From NCBI RefSeq assembly GCF_030463535.1, contig NC_132878.1, forward strand, positions 24,686,925 through 24,750,924: DNA of 64,000 nt, given 5' to 3'. The translations under genes were made by a program, and so were the position numbers. The notes beneath the pieces were generated by a model. That model did not search any database. It was not told where the DNA came from and saw nothing but the letters and a program-made list of their open reading frames with translations. Below, piece after piece: positions 25,421 through 37,073 of this stretch. Every line of letters begins with the position of its first letter. The stretch's first letter is position 1. Source of the DNA: Salminus brasiliensis (Eukaryota > Chordata > Actinopteri > Characiformes > Bryconidae).

Positions 25421-26685
25421 ATTTATATGTTTTGTTCATTTCTTTCTTGTAATGTTTCAGAGTTCTGTTCCTGAATTCGCATCTAATTCACTGCAAAGAA
25501 AAAAAATGTAGTGAAATCAGTGGAGGTGGGTGTAGCAGGATTAAAATTGATCTATAATGTTTTACTAGATTTTTACCCTTTTACAAGTAAATGAATATGT
25601 ATTGGTACTGAATTCACCATATTATCAAGGCACTTTTATTTTGAAGCAGTTAGTGTAGGCGGGACACTCAGAGGCTAAAAATGCAGTGTAGAGTCAGACT
25701 TGTTCTCTTTTCTATTGGACACCGATGTGCAAGAATAAACAGATTCCATTATGGTCCTGTCAGTCATTCATAAAGCAGAGTAGGACTATGAGGAAGCATC
25801 TCAGTTACAAAAGCAAATCCCTCTTAACAAAATCCTCTAAACTGACTGAAAAACAATTTTACAGCATGATTTGCTGTGTTTATGATTTTCTGGTTAAATG
25901 AACATTTCTGAAATTAATTTATTCATTTATTCATTTATTGTTGTTTTCATATGTTCCCACTCGTTTACTATATTTGTGATTTATAAAGTGAAAGTTGATA
26001 CAACCATTAATAAGGCTGTCTTCTTGATCATGCACAGATCCCCCTTCAATGTAATGCCTTAAGTGCTCTTTTTACCACAATACATACAGTTAGGGCGTCT
26101 TTCTCCTGGCCTCGGCAGGTAATGCACATCATTTTTTTGTGTAAACAGTGCAATCATAAATTAAAGGTGTAAAAACATGTCAATAGTCTAAGTGTGTCCT
26201 TGCCAATTAAATAACTAATATCAAGTTGGAATGAATATCTGTAATATAGTGAATCACATTCGTGCAATCTTGCCACAAATGCATTTGACAGAGATAAATA
26301 TGAAAGTGGAAATTGTGCCCTATGTTGTTCTCTGAAGTTTAAAGTCTGATTTATTTTTTGCTTTACATCTTTCAGTTTTACCAACTAGCAGACATAGAGA
26401 TGTTTCTCCCACTCCTCATGTGCGACTTCATGAATATTGAACAAAAACAAAATGATTCAGAAGAATGTAGGAGGAACATCGTGATATTAAGGTTGCACAG
26501 TGTTTAAAATTCTTTATTTTTCTATATTGTCAAGGGGGCAGACTTCTAGAAAACAGAACATCATACCATTAAACTGAGACTGAACACAAATATCTGAGCT
26601 TGAGAAAAGGCTGTGCTTTATTAAGAGCTTATGTAGAGAGAAGGAGAAGGAGAAGGAAGAGTATGCAGTGATAAAAGTGAAGTTC

Positions 26686-27342
26686 TCAGGCTGAACCTCT
26701 ACCAGCAGCAGGTGCAGCCCCCGCTGCAGCATCAGCAGAACTGTCTCCAACCTTGCAGAGCTCCTTTAAAAATATGTCAGAAATATTACTATTAATAAAA
26801 TGAAATAGTTCATTGTTTTCAAGAAAATGTGTTATATGAGTAATTCTAAAATCTTAAAAGTAGCCATGAGCATGTACATAAGAGAAAATGGCACATATAA
26901 AGATTAGACATATTTTCACTTTTTTCGCTATCATTCACAGTCTGGTCTGCAACAGCAGCACAAAAGAGGTCAGATACACACCGTAGCTTTGCAAAACATA
27001 TTTTTTGCCACATCAAGGATCCCACGGCGCTCCAGTTCTGCTTGATCCTGGATGAAAGAACAGAGGGTAAAGAGTGTGGAGGAGACTGTTTAAATTTAGC
27101 TTTCAGTTGAAGCTGAATAATTTCCATTAATTGATGATGAGTATCATATGAGATTACTGCTCCTGCAGAGTAAATGTTTGAATGTAGAAGTGTAGATGAA
27201 TCGTTGCTGTTATAAACTGTAATGAATCACAGGTTTACTAACTGTCACTAACCTCTTCTTCTGCTGCTTGCACAGGCAGTAAAACAAGGCTCAGGTGCAG
27301 AAGCACAGTGGCCAGAAGGAACTTTGCACTAAGTGAAGCCAT
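26686..27342 (-). CDS. Putative secreted host-defence prepropeptide, copy E (type 2)
   Basis: Coding exons 27342-27253, 27047-26982 and 26763-26686 give 77 residues. The linker is AEEE, a third form. Exon 3 encodes DQAELERR and GILDVAKNMFCKAT, the same mature segment as copy C, with the donor GTGTGT. Exon 4 begins ELCKVG, so the C-x5-C loop differs from copy C (KATEL against KATNL). The tail ends GSA as in copy C. AATAAA lies at 26622-26617. Copy E and its flanks are the duplicate of copy C and its flanks, offset by about 12.6 kb. The different exon 4 start shows change since that duplication or later exchange with another copy. Confidence 0.82.
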
Positions 27343-27529
27343 TCTTCTGTTTCTCAGACACAAAAAGAGCTACATACAAACATAATGTATTACAATAAGA
27401 ACATTCCTGGCAACACAAAGTACAATCTTTAAAAATGATTTTATAAAATGTCAACAAACAGTTAAAAACACTTTATAGATCCAGACTAAGAAAAAAAGAC
27501 ATGCAAAAACAGTAATCAAGAGGACTTAC

Positions 27530-27598
27530 CAGTGTGAAAGAGTGAGTACTGAAACCTGGAGGACAGAAGCTTTATATACACTCCCCTTCGATCAGCTG
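27530..27598 (-). promoter_or_regulatory. Core promoter and non-coding exon 1 of copy E
   Basis: TATATAAA at 27578-27571, E-box CAGCTG at 27598-27593, donor GTAAGT after 27530. One base differs from copy A between the E-box and the TATA box. Confidence 0.68.
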
Positions 27599-29544
27599 AT
27601 GAAGATATCATCTCCATTGTACCTTTTAAATTTACATAGTAATGAATTAACATGTATGAGGACTTTTCCAGATCTACAGTCGCCTACAACATCTACAAAC
27701 ACAAAATGAAAATGATTAATATGAGTTTACTCCAATTGTCAATTGTGTGTCTATGACCTGAGCTACAAAAAGCTATAGAAGTGGTTCTACAGAACAAGTG
27801 TTTTTGGTAAAATACAAAACCATGAAAGAGCAGTTTCATGAGTTTTAATTTGAATGAATAAAAGAATGAATTTGATTGGTGCTATAATGTAAAATATAAG
27901 CATAGCTGTAAAATTCTTTCACTTGTACCGCTGTTGGTGATTCTAATTAAATTTTATTAGACATATATTGACTGGTGTGGACAGATTGTCCAGCAGTACA
28001 ATGATTCTTTTTTTTATGTATAAATAAATAGAAGACAGTGATTAAAAGTGTGCACTATGCATGTTTTAATAACTACAAAATTACATTTTGTCTTTACTAA
28101 AGTGCATGACCTGATAATATAGGTCAATATAGAACAATATCAGACTCTCAGAGATTCTCAAAAGAAATAACAAAACACCTACTTTTCAAGACGTCCAGGA
28201 AAGGTTTTAGAACCAATTCTATGCATTTTGTAATCATCTTTCTGAAAGATAACCCAAAATTACTACCGTCTGTACAGGTCACCCCTCCATCAACTATTGA
28301 CCAAGATTTGATCAAACATTTAACTATTCTGTGCACAAGTGAACAAGTAAAATGAGCATCACATACAAATGTTGCTCTGCAATGGAGTAAAGATGTTTTA
28401 CTGTTTTGAAAATGAGAACTCTGTTTGGAGAATGTTGTTTTAGTTAGGGAAATTCTATTACTGAATTTAACTCTAAATCTGTGATGTCTGCTGTGTCTTA
28501 TGGCATCAGTTATGTTATGTGTTATCCACTTGAGGCTTGTGCACATTCAAGAGTATGCTCTCCGTTTTCAAGTGTCTCATATAAACAACAAACAAACAGG
28601 CAATAACCTCAGGTCCTCATTTTAGACACACTACTATAGTTACAGACCAGTAGCATTAAGGTTCTATTGCTGCTCCATTTGCATTGATTAAGTAGCAAAT
28701 TAATGCCCAAGAGTGACTATGAATGAACAAGTTCAACAGGATAATCTGATCATTCAAAGTTCATATCTAACTGCAATACTCTTTAGGTTGCTCGTCATCA
28801 TTCTCCTCCTGGTGTAATGTTAATGTCAATTGTAATAGCACTGAAGTCTCTAAGTAAATATGGCCAATGGTAAAATATATTTAGAAAATATATATATATT
28901 TTAAATGAAATAAAAATATTTTGACTTTATTTATTGCATATTCATTTGTTTTTTTTTTCGGAAAAATTATGGTAATAAGTACAGAATCAGCTTGACAAAA
29001 GAAATACAGCCTTCTTATTTACCCTCCAAAACCGCTGGTAACCCTACATGTGTTCCCTGAGTTTTATATGTCATGATGATGAAGGTAATATCAAGCTTGA
29101 AATCTATAAAAACTATTTTATTGTGTTATTATGTCCCCTTTACTTTCAACTTCTGAAGGAAATGAGAAAAGCATTAATGCATTGAATTGTTTCTGCAACC
29201 GTTATTATGACAATATCTTATACAATACCAGACACTGCCATTAAACGTAATGTATTGAGTATCTCTTAAAAGTCCAATAAGGCACTAGGTAATTCTGTAT
29301 ATGGGACTACTTGTGTATCCCTCCACATATACACACATTATTAAAACAAATGAATTGAACACTGAATCACCTGCTTCTCTGTTTCCATCTATTGTCAATG
29401 TATAAGATAATGAAATACTAAAGACACAACAACTTGGCAACAAGGATAATACGCTAAGTCAGCTCAGTGTTAATGTAAAACAGGACAAGATAGCTGCTGA
29501 AAAGAGCATGCAAATGCTCCAGATCTGATAAACCAGGCCACCTA

Positions 29545-30572
29545 GCTGCTGAGTGCAGAAGATGGGGAAACAAGTGTTAAAGAAAAAACTAAAGGGGGGA
29601 CAAATAAAAAAAATCACATCCAAAACAAGCCTTTATATTTTTTCTAACAAAAACAAATATTTGAAAAAGGTACAACTGAGCCAAAGCATTCAGTGTCCAG
29701 AAGAGGAGCTAGGGCTGCACATATTAACTGTTGCTGTTGGGTCACAAGGATACTGTGCCTTAATGTGCCATGAATTAACGGACAGACAGCATGCATGGTG
29801 TGTACAAAAAGTCACTCATGTATCTCTGAAATCATCTAGCTTTACATTGACATACACTGGCAGACAGTTTCCTCTGAGGGGTGTTGTAGATGTCCCCATT
29901 CAGTTGAATAAGTAAGTTAAGTTTCTGTTTTTGGGGTACAAAAAGGATTGCCCATCGCTGCTTGGCTGTGCTTGGCTGTGCTTGGCTGGATGAAATGACA
30001 CTGGACTGGCCTGCAAATTGCATGATGTTAAAATAAGAAACCAGGCCCATAGTTCTGAAGACTATTGTGTTTTTAAGGATGGTGTTTTTAAGGAACCTGT
30101 GAACCTTCTGTTAAAGTGGACACTAAGACAGATACCAAACTTAGCCAAGCCTATCTCCAAATCCTTGTGGACGATAGCTTAAAGGATCTGCTCACCCTAG
30201 TCACACACAAAGGCCTATTATCATTACTGTTATCTGCCATGTGTCATGTCCGCCCCAACTTCTTTCCAAAGAGCACTTGATCAACTGTTGAATCGAGTCC
30301 AGTGTTACTTGAATGATGTTCTGATCACTGGACAGACTGAGGAGGTGCACTTGTGAAACTCTGGTGGTACCTTGCATCGACTGAAAGAGTATAGATTCAG
30401 AGTTTGTAAATCCAAGCACTAGTTCTTCCAGCCATCAGCCTGCAATTTCCTTAATGTGTTGAAAAGTGGCTATTTTTGGGACAGAGAGTCATTATTCATT
30501 ATATTGAGAAATTGTTTGCATGAAGGAATGTGCTAGAAGCTGCATTTGCTGGCCAGGACTCGATGGGCAGGT
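29545..30572 (+). mobile_element. Ty3/gypsy pol relic, duplicate of the one at 16.9 kb
   Basis: Nearly the same sequence as 16,860-17,890, offset by about 12.68 kb, including the protease-like piece (29,690-29,915) and the RT piece (30,135-30,420). The integrase part is truncated near 30,572. It was copied as part of the larger block, not inserted again. Confidence 0.8.
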
Positions 30573-31205
30573 GAAGTAACCACGTCCTTTTAAGAGCCCT
30601 AGTTTAAAAGAACATTCCACATATCCACACAGGGGAGTTTACAGAAATATAGCAGTATTCCTAAATAAAATTTAAACATAAAATAAACATATAACATTGC
30701 CAATATAAGAACAAAGCACAGATTAGCCTTAGGCTTAGTGACCATTACCAATTAAAGGAAATGACACAGACAACTTTGATTGTTAATAATGTTGATGATA
30801 AATATTTTAATGCTGTATCATGAAGCAAAAAAAGGAAAGAAATTAAAGTTAAATTCATTCATTTCTACATTGAAAGTTTCCTTTCAGTTTCTTTATGTTT
30901 GCAATTTATAAATCCATTAAAATAATCTTAATTTAAGAAGCCTTTTACAAGATCAAATGTCATCAATAAAATGTCTAGTTTTATTCTTTAAATGTTCTAA
31001 TTAATTTATGGAATACCCTGCAAAAATCAGTCAGATCAACCTGAAATTTACATTTTCAACTTTTTCTTGTGTCTTTTTGATCATGCAGTTACTGACAGGT
31101 CAACCACTCTAAAGCCAGAAATTACAGATACGTCCAGCAGAGCAGTTTGACAACCTTTTTTAACTAATCATGAATAGTTCATTTATTAATTTTCATAGGA
31201 AAATG

Positions 31206-31322
31206 TCTTTAAAGGGAAAGGTAAAGGTGCACGTATTTGTCACTGTACACTGTACAGCGAAATGTGTCCTCCGCATTTAACCCATCTGGTAGTGGACACA
31301 CACTCACACACACGCATGTGTT
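31206..31322 (+). repeat. Short interspersed repeat (AAATGTGTCCTCCGCATTTA type)
   Basis: The block GCGAAATGTGTCCTCCGCAT followed by TTAACCCATC and a CA-rich tail is a familiar fish short repeat. It breaks the duplicated flank of copy F. Confidence 0.55.
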
Positions 31323-31409
31323 TATGTAAGCACAGAAATCTCTCTCTGTCTGAAATTGATGAACTTTAGAACAACTCTTACTGCTCTGAGTTAATTCATA
31401 TTTTCATTC

Positions 31410-31600
31410 TTTGATGGCTCTCAGCCTTGTGTCTCTTGAGTAGTACAAAAGTCTAGCCAGAAGCAGTCACCTGCCTAATCATGTGGAGGGTCTGAGCTTG
31501 AATCCCACAGATCAGACTCTGCTACAGAGGGAGGTGTAGACTCTGTGATTCGGAAATGGTAATGAAGATCTTATGACTTAATTTAGGAGAATAATTGAAA
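31410..31600 (+). repeat. tRNA-derived SINE-like element
   Basis: GAGCTTGAATCCCACAGATC (box-B-like) follows a degenerate box-A region (CTCTTGAGTAGTACAAAAGT). Related elements are at 7603-7842 and 9501-9740, and a truncated one at 19,915-20,060. The family name is not assigned. Confidence 0.5.
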
Positions 31601-33284
31601 TGTATAAATGTCAGTGAAAATTTCATACCTTTTTAAATACCTTTTTACCCGCTGGCAGGCCAAAAGTGTTATTCCAAACTTCTATTACTAGAGACCAGCC
31701 CCACCTGTTTTTATACAGACGTCCCTGCAGTTATGCCTGTTACACCAAGTAATACACCTTAGTGTGTAATAAGCCTTTCAGCGTTAGGCATTTGAGTTGA
31801 CTTAGCTTAGAACTTTTTCCAGCTGTGAAATGACAGAAATTGTCCTCAATTAAAGAACTGTCACATCCAGATGAATTTAGTACCCAAACCTTTGCATTGA
31901 AGGATGACATTAGTGTTTAGGATCTAACAGAGGATCTCTCAAGGATATCAGACCACAGCTATGTTCAGTAAAAAACAGTTGGTAATTCAGCCTGTAATCA
32001 TTTCAGAGAGAGAGAAAAACATGCATCCTACAGATGCAGTTTAAAACCATGAGGATCATGAGAATCATGAATCGAGTTGGACAAAATATTAAAACACTGA
32101 AGACACTTCGGGTAAAAAGATCTTGATATACCACTATACCAAACTGTGATGGCTGACTCCTCTGACTGACCTGTGGCAGTGGTCACTGGAACATCCAAAC
32201 TTAAACATAATAGTTTTGAAACCTTTTCCTGTCTTTTGTCTTTCTGTAAGTTTAATTAGAATGTCCTTTGCTATTTGCTCCTAATATCCTAAGCTTTTCT
32301 TCCGGTTCAAAGTTTGACCAGTCATAAAAATTTATGTGCTTCAAAGAATGTCCTTTTAAAGATGCCATAAGAACCATTTTTTGATTTGATAACGACCCAC
32401 ATTTCCAATGTTTTGTGAAAAATGTATTTAAATGTGAAGAATCTTTATATCTTTATCCTCAAACTTTTATATCAAGTGTAAATCCTTAAAGCTATTGTAA
32501 GTTTGGTTGTTGTTTTGATGTTTATTGAAATGTGCACAATCCATCAAAATCAAAGTGTAATAATGTCTCTCCTGGCCTCAGCAGGTACTGCATATAGATT
32601 GGCCATGTCAATACATAAATATTCTGTGCAAACAATCATAAAGTAAAGGTGTAAATATGTGTCCCCATTCCTACATTTCAATAGTCTGTATCCTTGCCAA
32701 TTAAATGCCTGATATCAAGTTGGAATGAATATCTGTGAATGATTTACATTGGAGCAATCTTGCCACAAATGTTTTTGACAGAGATAAATATGAAAGTGAA
32801 AATTGTGCCCTATGTTGTTCTCTGAAGTTTAAAAGTCTGACATCTTTGCTTTAAATCTTATAGCTTTATCAACTAGCAGAGAGGTTTCTCCCACTCCTCA
32901 GACGTGACTTCAAGAATATTAAAATAAAACAAAATGATTTAAAAGAAAGTCAGAGGAACATTGTGATGTTGAGGCTGATCTGAATCAAAGAGATTTCTAT
33001 GCTCTTTGTGAGGAGCTGTATCATACATAGATAAATTGTACTTACAGAAAGTGCACAGCCTGTGCTGTCAATCACAGTTTTGTTAATGTGTTACTACAGT
33101 GTCTGGTAATCTTTGTTTTTCTATATTATCAAGGGGGCAGACCTCTATAAAACAAAACATCATACCATTACATTGAGACTGAACACAAATGTTTGAGCTT
33201 GAGAAAAGTTTGTGCTTTATTAAGAGCTTATGTAGAGAGAAGGAGAAAGAGAAGGAAGAGGATGCAGGGATAAAAGTGAGGTTC

Positions 33285-33827
33285 TCAGGCTAAACCTCTA
33301 CCAGCAGCAGGAGCAGCCCCTGCAGCATCGGCAGAACTATCTCCAACCTTGCAGATACCCTTTAAAAATATGTCAGAAATATTACTAATAATAAAATAAA
33401 ATTGTTCATTGTTCTCAAACAAATATGTTATATGAGTAATTCTTAAATCTTAAAAGTAGCTATGAGCATGTACATCAGAGAAAATAGCAGATACACACCG
33501 TAGCTCCACAAAACAAATTTTTTGCTATATCAAAGAGCCCACGGCGCTCCAGTTCTGCTTGATCCTGGATAAAAAAAGAACAGAGGGTAAAGATTGTGGA
33601 GGAGACCACCATTAACTGATTATGAGTATCACATGAAATTAGTGCTCCTGCAGAGTAAATGTTTGAATGTAGAAGTGTAGATGAATCGTTGCTGTTATAA
33701 ACTGTAATGAATCACAGCTTTACTAACTGTTACTAACCTCTGCTTCTGCTGCTTGCACAGGCAGTAAAACAAGGCTCAGGTGCAGAAGCACAGTGGCCAG
33801 AAGGAACTTTGCACTAAGTGAAGCCAT
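33285..33827 (-). CDS. Putative secreted host-defence prepropeptide, copy F (type 3)
   Basis: Coding exons 33827-33738, 33564-33499 and 33359-33285 give 76 residues. The linker is AEAE. Exon 3 encodes DQAELERR, then GLFDIAKNLFCGAT, the most divergent mature segment, and exon 4 begins GICKVG. C-x5-C is kept (loop GATGI). The tail lacks one alanine codon. Both introns are shorter than in the other copies (173 and 139 bases) through internal deletions, but splice sites and frame are intact. AATAAA lies at 33221-33216. This is the array member nearest to the ribonuclease genes. The GLFDI start is the same as that of aurein-type frog peptides; I regard this as convergence unless homology can be shown. 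Confidence 0.8.
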
Positions 33828-34020
33828 TCTTCTGTTTCTCAGACACAAAAAGAGCTACATACAAACATAATGTATTATAATATGACAAGAACATTCCTGG
33901 CAACACAAAGTACAATCTTTTAAACTTGATTTCATAAAATGTCAACAAGCAGTTAAAAACACTTTATAGATCCAGACTGAGAAAAAAAGACATGCAAAAA
34001 CAGTAATCAAGAGGACTTAC

Positions 34021-34089
34021 CAGTGTGAAAGAGTGAGTACTGAAAACTGGAGGACAGAAGCTTTATATACACTCCCCTTCAATCAGCTG
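34021..34089 (-). promoter_or_regulatory. Core promoter and non-coding exon 1 of copy F
   Basis: TATATAAA at 34069-34062, E-box CAGCTG at 34089-34084, donor GTAAGT after 34021. The E-box to TATA spacing is 14 bases, as in all six copies. Confidence 0.68.
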
Positions 34090-34811
34090 ATAAAGATATC
34101 ATCTCCATTGTACCTTTTAAATTTACATAGTAATGAATTAACATGTATGGAGACTTTTCCAGATCTACAGTTGCCTACAACGTCTACAAACCCAAAATGA
34201 AAATGATTAATATGAGTTTACTCCAATTGTCAATTGTGTGTCCTTTTTGACCTGAGGTGCAAAAAGCTATAAAAGTGGTTCTACAGAACAAGTGTATTTT
34301 GGTAAAATACAAAACCACGAAACCAGCAGTTTCACAACTTATAAACATATTTGAAAAAATTACATGAATAGCTTACTGTAGTGATATGTTTATCTCACTG
34401 CAATTCATAAAGTATACATAGATAGAAGACTTGATTTATTATTGATTTATTATATGATTTATTATTTTAATAAGTAAAGAGGATTTTACATCCCTGAGAA
34501 ACACCCCATTAAAAGATGTTCACTTACTACTACATATTGTTACACACATCTTTCATAAAGACAAATTCACTATTTGTCTGCGCTCAAGTGTATGACCAGA
34601 ACATATCAGGCTGTCCGTGATTCTCAAAAGAAAACAAACCTTCCATCTTTTAAATCTTGGAAAGGTTTTAGAGCCAGGTCTATACAATATGTGGTTACCT
34701 TTTTGAAAGATAACCCACAAACATATATAGTTAGTCTATACAGGTCATACATCCATCAAATATTGCCCAAGGCTTTATTTGCTTATTTGACCAAATAAAG
34801 GTGTTCAAGAC

Positions 34812-35042
34812 ATTTACATGTTTGGCATTTAGCATTTGACATTCTTATCCAGAGCAACTTACAAGTTACTCAAGGAACTTACAGGTTACTCGTATGACAA
34901 AGGTGGGCCAATGTTAGGAGTCTTGCCCAAGGACTCATATTGGTGTAGCATACCCAGACTGGAAATTAAACCCTGGTTTCCCACATGGTGGGAAATGTAA
35001 TAGCTCACTGGCAGCTACTGGTTTTATCTGTTGCGCCACACC
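34812..35042 (+). repeat. Common teleost interspersed repeat, second copy
   Basis: Same family as at 23,817: CATTCTTATCCAGAGCAACT, then CCCAAGGACTCATATTGGTG. It has an internal duplication of the ACTTACAAGTTACTC block. Confidence 0.65.
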
Positions 35043-35654
35043 AAGAATCACAAGACAAAATTGTAAAAAAATTTAAGGACTGTCAACCATCTAACACAAC
35101 ATTGCCCTGTGAGGGATCTCACTGTCAAAGCCAGCAATGTTGCTCTGCAATTGAGTAGAGATGTTTTACTGTTTTAAACCTTTTCTTGATTCCACGGCAT
35201 CATATCACAATAGATTTACTTGCACCAACTCTAAATCTGTGATGTCTGCTGTGTCTAATGGCATCAGTTAGTGTGTTATCTGCCTGTGGCTTGTGCACAT
35301 TCAAGAGTATGCTCTCCGTTTTCAAGTTTGCTGTGTTTAAGGGAATAAAATCAGACCTACTCTCATTCCCTCATTTCAGAACCGTAGCTCCATTTGCATT
35401 GATTCTAGCAAATTAATACCCAAGAGTGACTATGAATGAAGTGTCTAGTTCAGTATACAGTATAATCTGATCATTCAAATTTCATATCTAACCGTAATAC
35501 TCTTCAGTTTGCTCTTCACCATTCTCCTTGTTTGGTGTTCATGTCAATTATTAAAGCACTGAAGTCGCTAAGTAAATATGTTATATTCTGAAATATATAA
35601 AATATATATATATGAAATACAAAAATGTTAAATAATAGTTTATCCTGCTTTTGT

Positions 35655-35945
35655 TTGCTCTGGGAATTTGATTGCATTCAGTGACAAAAACACCTCATAC
35701 CCAGCTCTTAAACTCATCCCAGAAGTATTGGCTGAAGCACCATAGTTTCCACTGCTCCACAGCTCAATGCTGGGGGGGGCTTTTTACCCCTCTAGCCCAT
35801 ATTTGCTATTGACAATATTTCTCTACAGGGACTAGACAAATTGTGTCTGTGCACTTGCACTGTATCAGTGATGGGAGCAACTAAAAATACTTGAATACAT
35901 TCATTAGAAAGGGTGTCCACAAACATTTGCACAAAAGGTGTACTT
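35655..35945 (+). repeat. MITE-like DNA transposon fragment
   Basis: The same family as at 22,541, here nearly full length: from ATTGCATTCAGTGAC to GGGTGTCCACAAACATTTGC. It contains a run of seven or more G near 35,772. Confidence 0.5.
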
Positions 35946-36515
35946 CTAACAGAGACCATTTAATTATGCAGACATATTGTGTACTGTTTAATTTCAACTT
36001 CTGAAGAAAATGAGAAAAGCATTATTGTGATGATGTTGCTTTTGGTAATTTTGACTAAAACCCTGAAAACTAGACAATGTCACATTTGAAACAATCTTTA
36101 TTTATGAATTGTATTATTTGCATTATAAATCTTCAATTTCAGGAATTTTATCTTATCAGTTTTGGATCAGTATCCAAAAACTTAAAAAACACTCAAAATT
36201 GACAGAAATGTAGCAGTATTTCAAATAAAATTTCAACATACAATAAACATACAACATTACCATTAACAAACAAATGACTGTGAATGTCAAAAGGTCCACT
36301 CCCATTAGCTCACCCAGTGCAGAAATGTGTTGCAAGCAAATCCCTCTCAATAGGTTCCCCTAAATGTGTACATCATTTACATTTTACAAAAGATCTTACA
36401 AAAGATGATTTCCCACGACTGAAGCTTTTCAGGTTAAAATGTACAATTCTGTTATGAATTCCCTCATTATTGTTGATTTGAAACTTCTTGCTTGATTTTT
36501 TAAATGAAATTTGGT

Positions 36516-36962
36516 TTAATTAATAACAAGGCTGTCCTCTTCATAATGCACTGGCCACTCCCCATCACACGCCACTGTAATGGTTCGAGTGCTCTTTTTA
36601 CCATCATACATACATTTAGGACGTCTATCTCCACTTTTTAAACGGCAAACAACTACAGCGAATGGTTTGGTGCTTTCATAGAGATTTCTAGCCTTGGGTC
36701 TGCCTCCTTTTTGGCACACCGCTCGAACCTGCTCATGCGTTGCCAAAATGAAGGTATTGATTTCTTTGCAGTTATTGGTGTCTCCTGCTGTGATTCTCCT
36801 GGTCCTGATCACACTGTCACATTGGCCTGTGTTCATGCCCCCAAACACATGTTGGTTGAGGAAGTGCTTGTAGCGTATCATCACATCAGAGGGTTGACCG
36901 TCGGCAGACAGTGTGGCACCCAACACCACCAGCAAAACTACAGCAAATGGATGTATCTCCAT
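36516..36962 (-). CDS. Ribonuclease A superfamily protein (fish RNase/angiogenin type)
   Basis: A 148-residue secreted ribonuclease in one coding exon. Residues 1-22 form a signal peptide. The RNase A catalytic triad is visible: His38 in FLNQH, Lys66 in the family signature CKEINTF, and His139 in PVHYE. Six cysteines (48, 65, 83, 106, 117, 132) fit the three-disulphide pattern of fish RNases and angiogenins, not the four of pancreatic RNase. The start is the Met at 36962, because a good polypyrimidine acceptor ends 10 bases upstream (exon from 36972) and the frame further upstream lies in the presumed 5'UTR intron. Known members of this family cleave RNA, and many are angiogenic or bactericidal; which applies here cannot be told from sequence. 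A possible AATAAA lies at 36102-36097. It is probably active. Confidence 0.93.
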   Translation of the reverse strand: MEIHPFAVVLLVVLGATLSADGQPSDVMIRYKHFLNQHVFGGMNTGQCDSVIRTRRITAGDTNNCKEINTFILATHEQVRAVCQKGGRPKARNLYESTKPFAVVVCRLKSGDRRPKCMYDGKKSTRTITVACDGEWPVHYEEDSLVIN

Positions 36963-37073
36963 AATAACTTTTCTGGAAGAAGAAACCAAAATGACTGGAC
37001 ATGACATGAACCCATCCGTTTGTACTAACACAGTTTGACTCTAGCAGTGTATAAGATAAGATCTACAGTAGAT

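Larger units (their letters stand above)
26220..34540. repeat. Segmental duplication, right block (copies E and F)
   Basis: Right-hand partner of 13,560-21,660. It lacks about 0.7 kb present in the left block after 17,890 and carries a unique short repeat at 31,206-31,322. Confidence 0.72.

Noticed and set aside
5498..33827. Calling the array genes piscidins or hepcidins
   Set aside because: Piscidins have a similar exon count, but no cysteine pair and no acidic linker before the peptide. Hepcidins have eight cysteines. Neither fits the sequence.
5498..33827. Contamination from an amphibian, suggested by frog-like peptides
   Set aside because: The genes are spliced into DNA full of fish-type repeats and lie beside fish-type RNases, and the flanking repeats continue across all six copies.
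36963..37031. Upstream extension of the minus-strand ribonuclease
   Set aside because: The extra residues lack signal-peptide character and a strong splice acceptor ends just upstream of the ATG at 36962.
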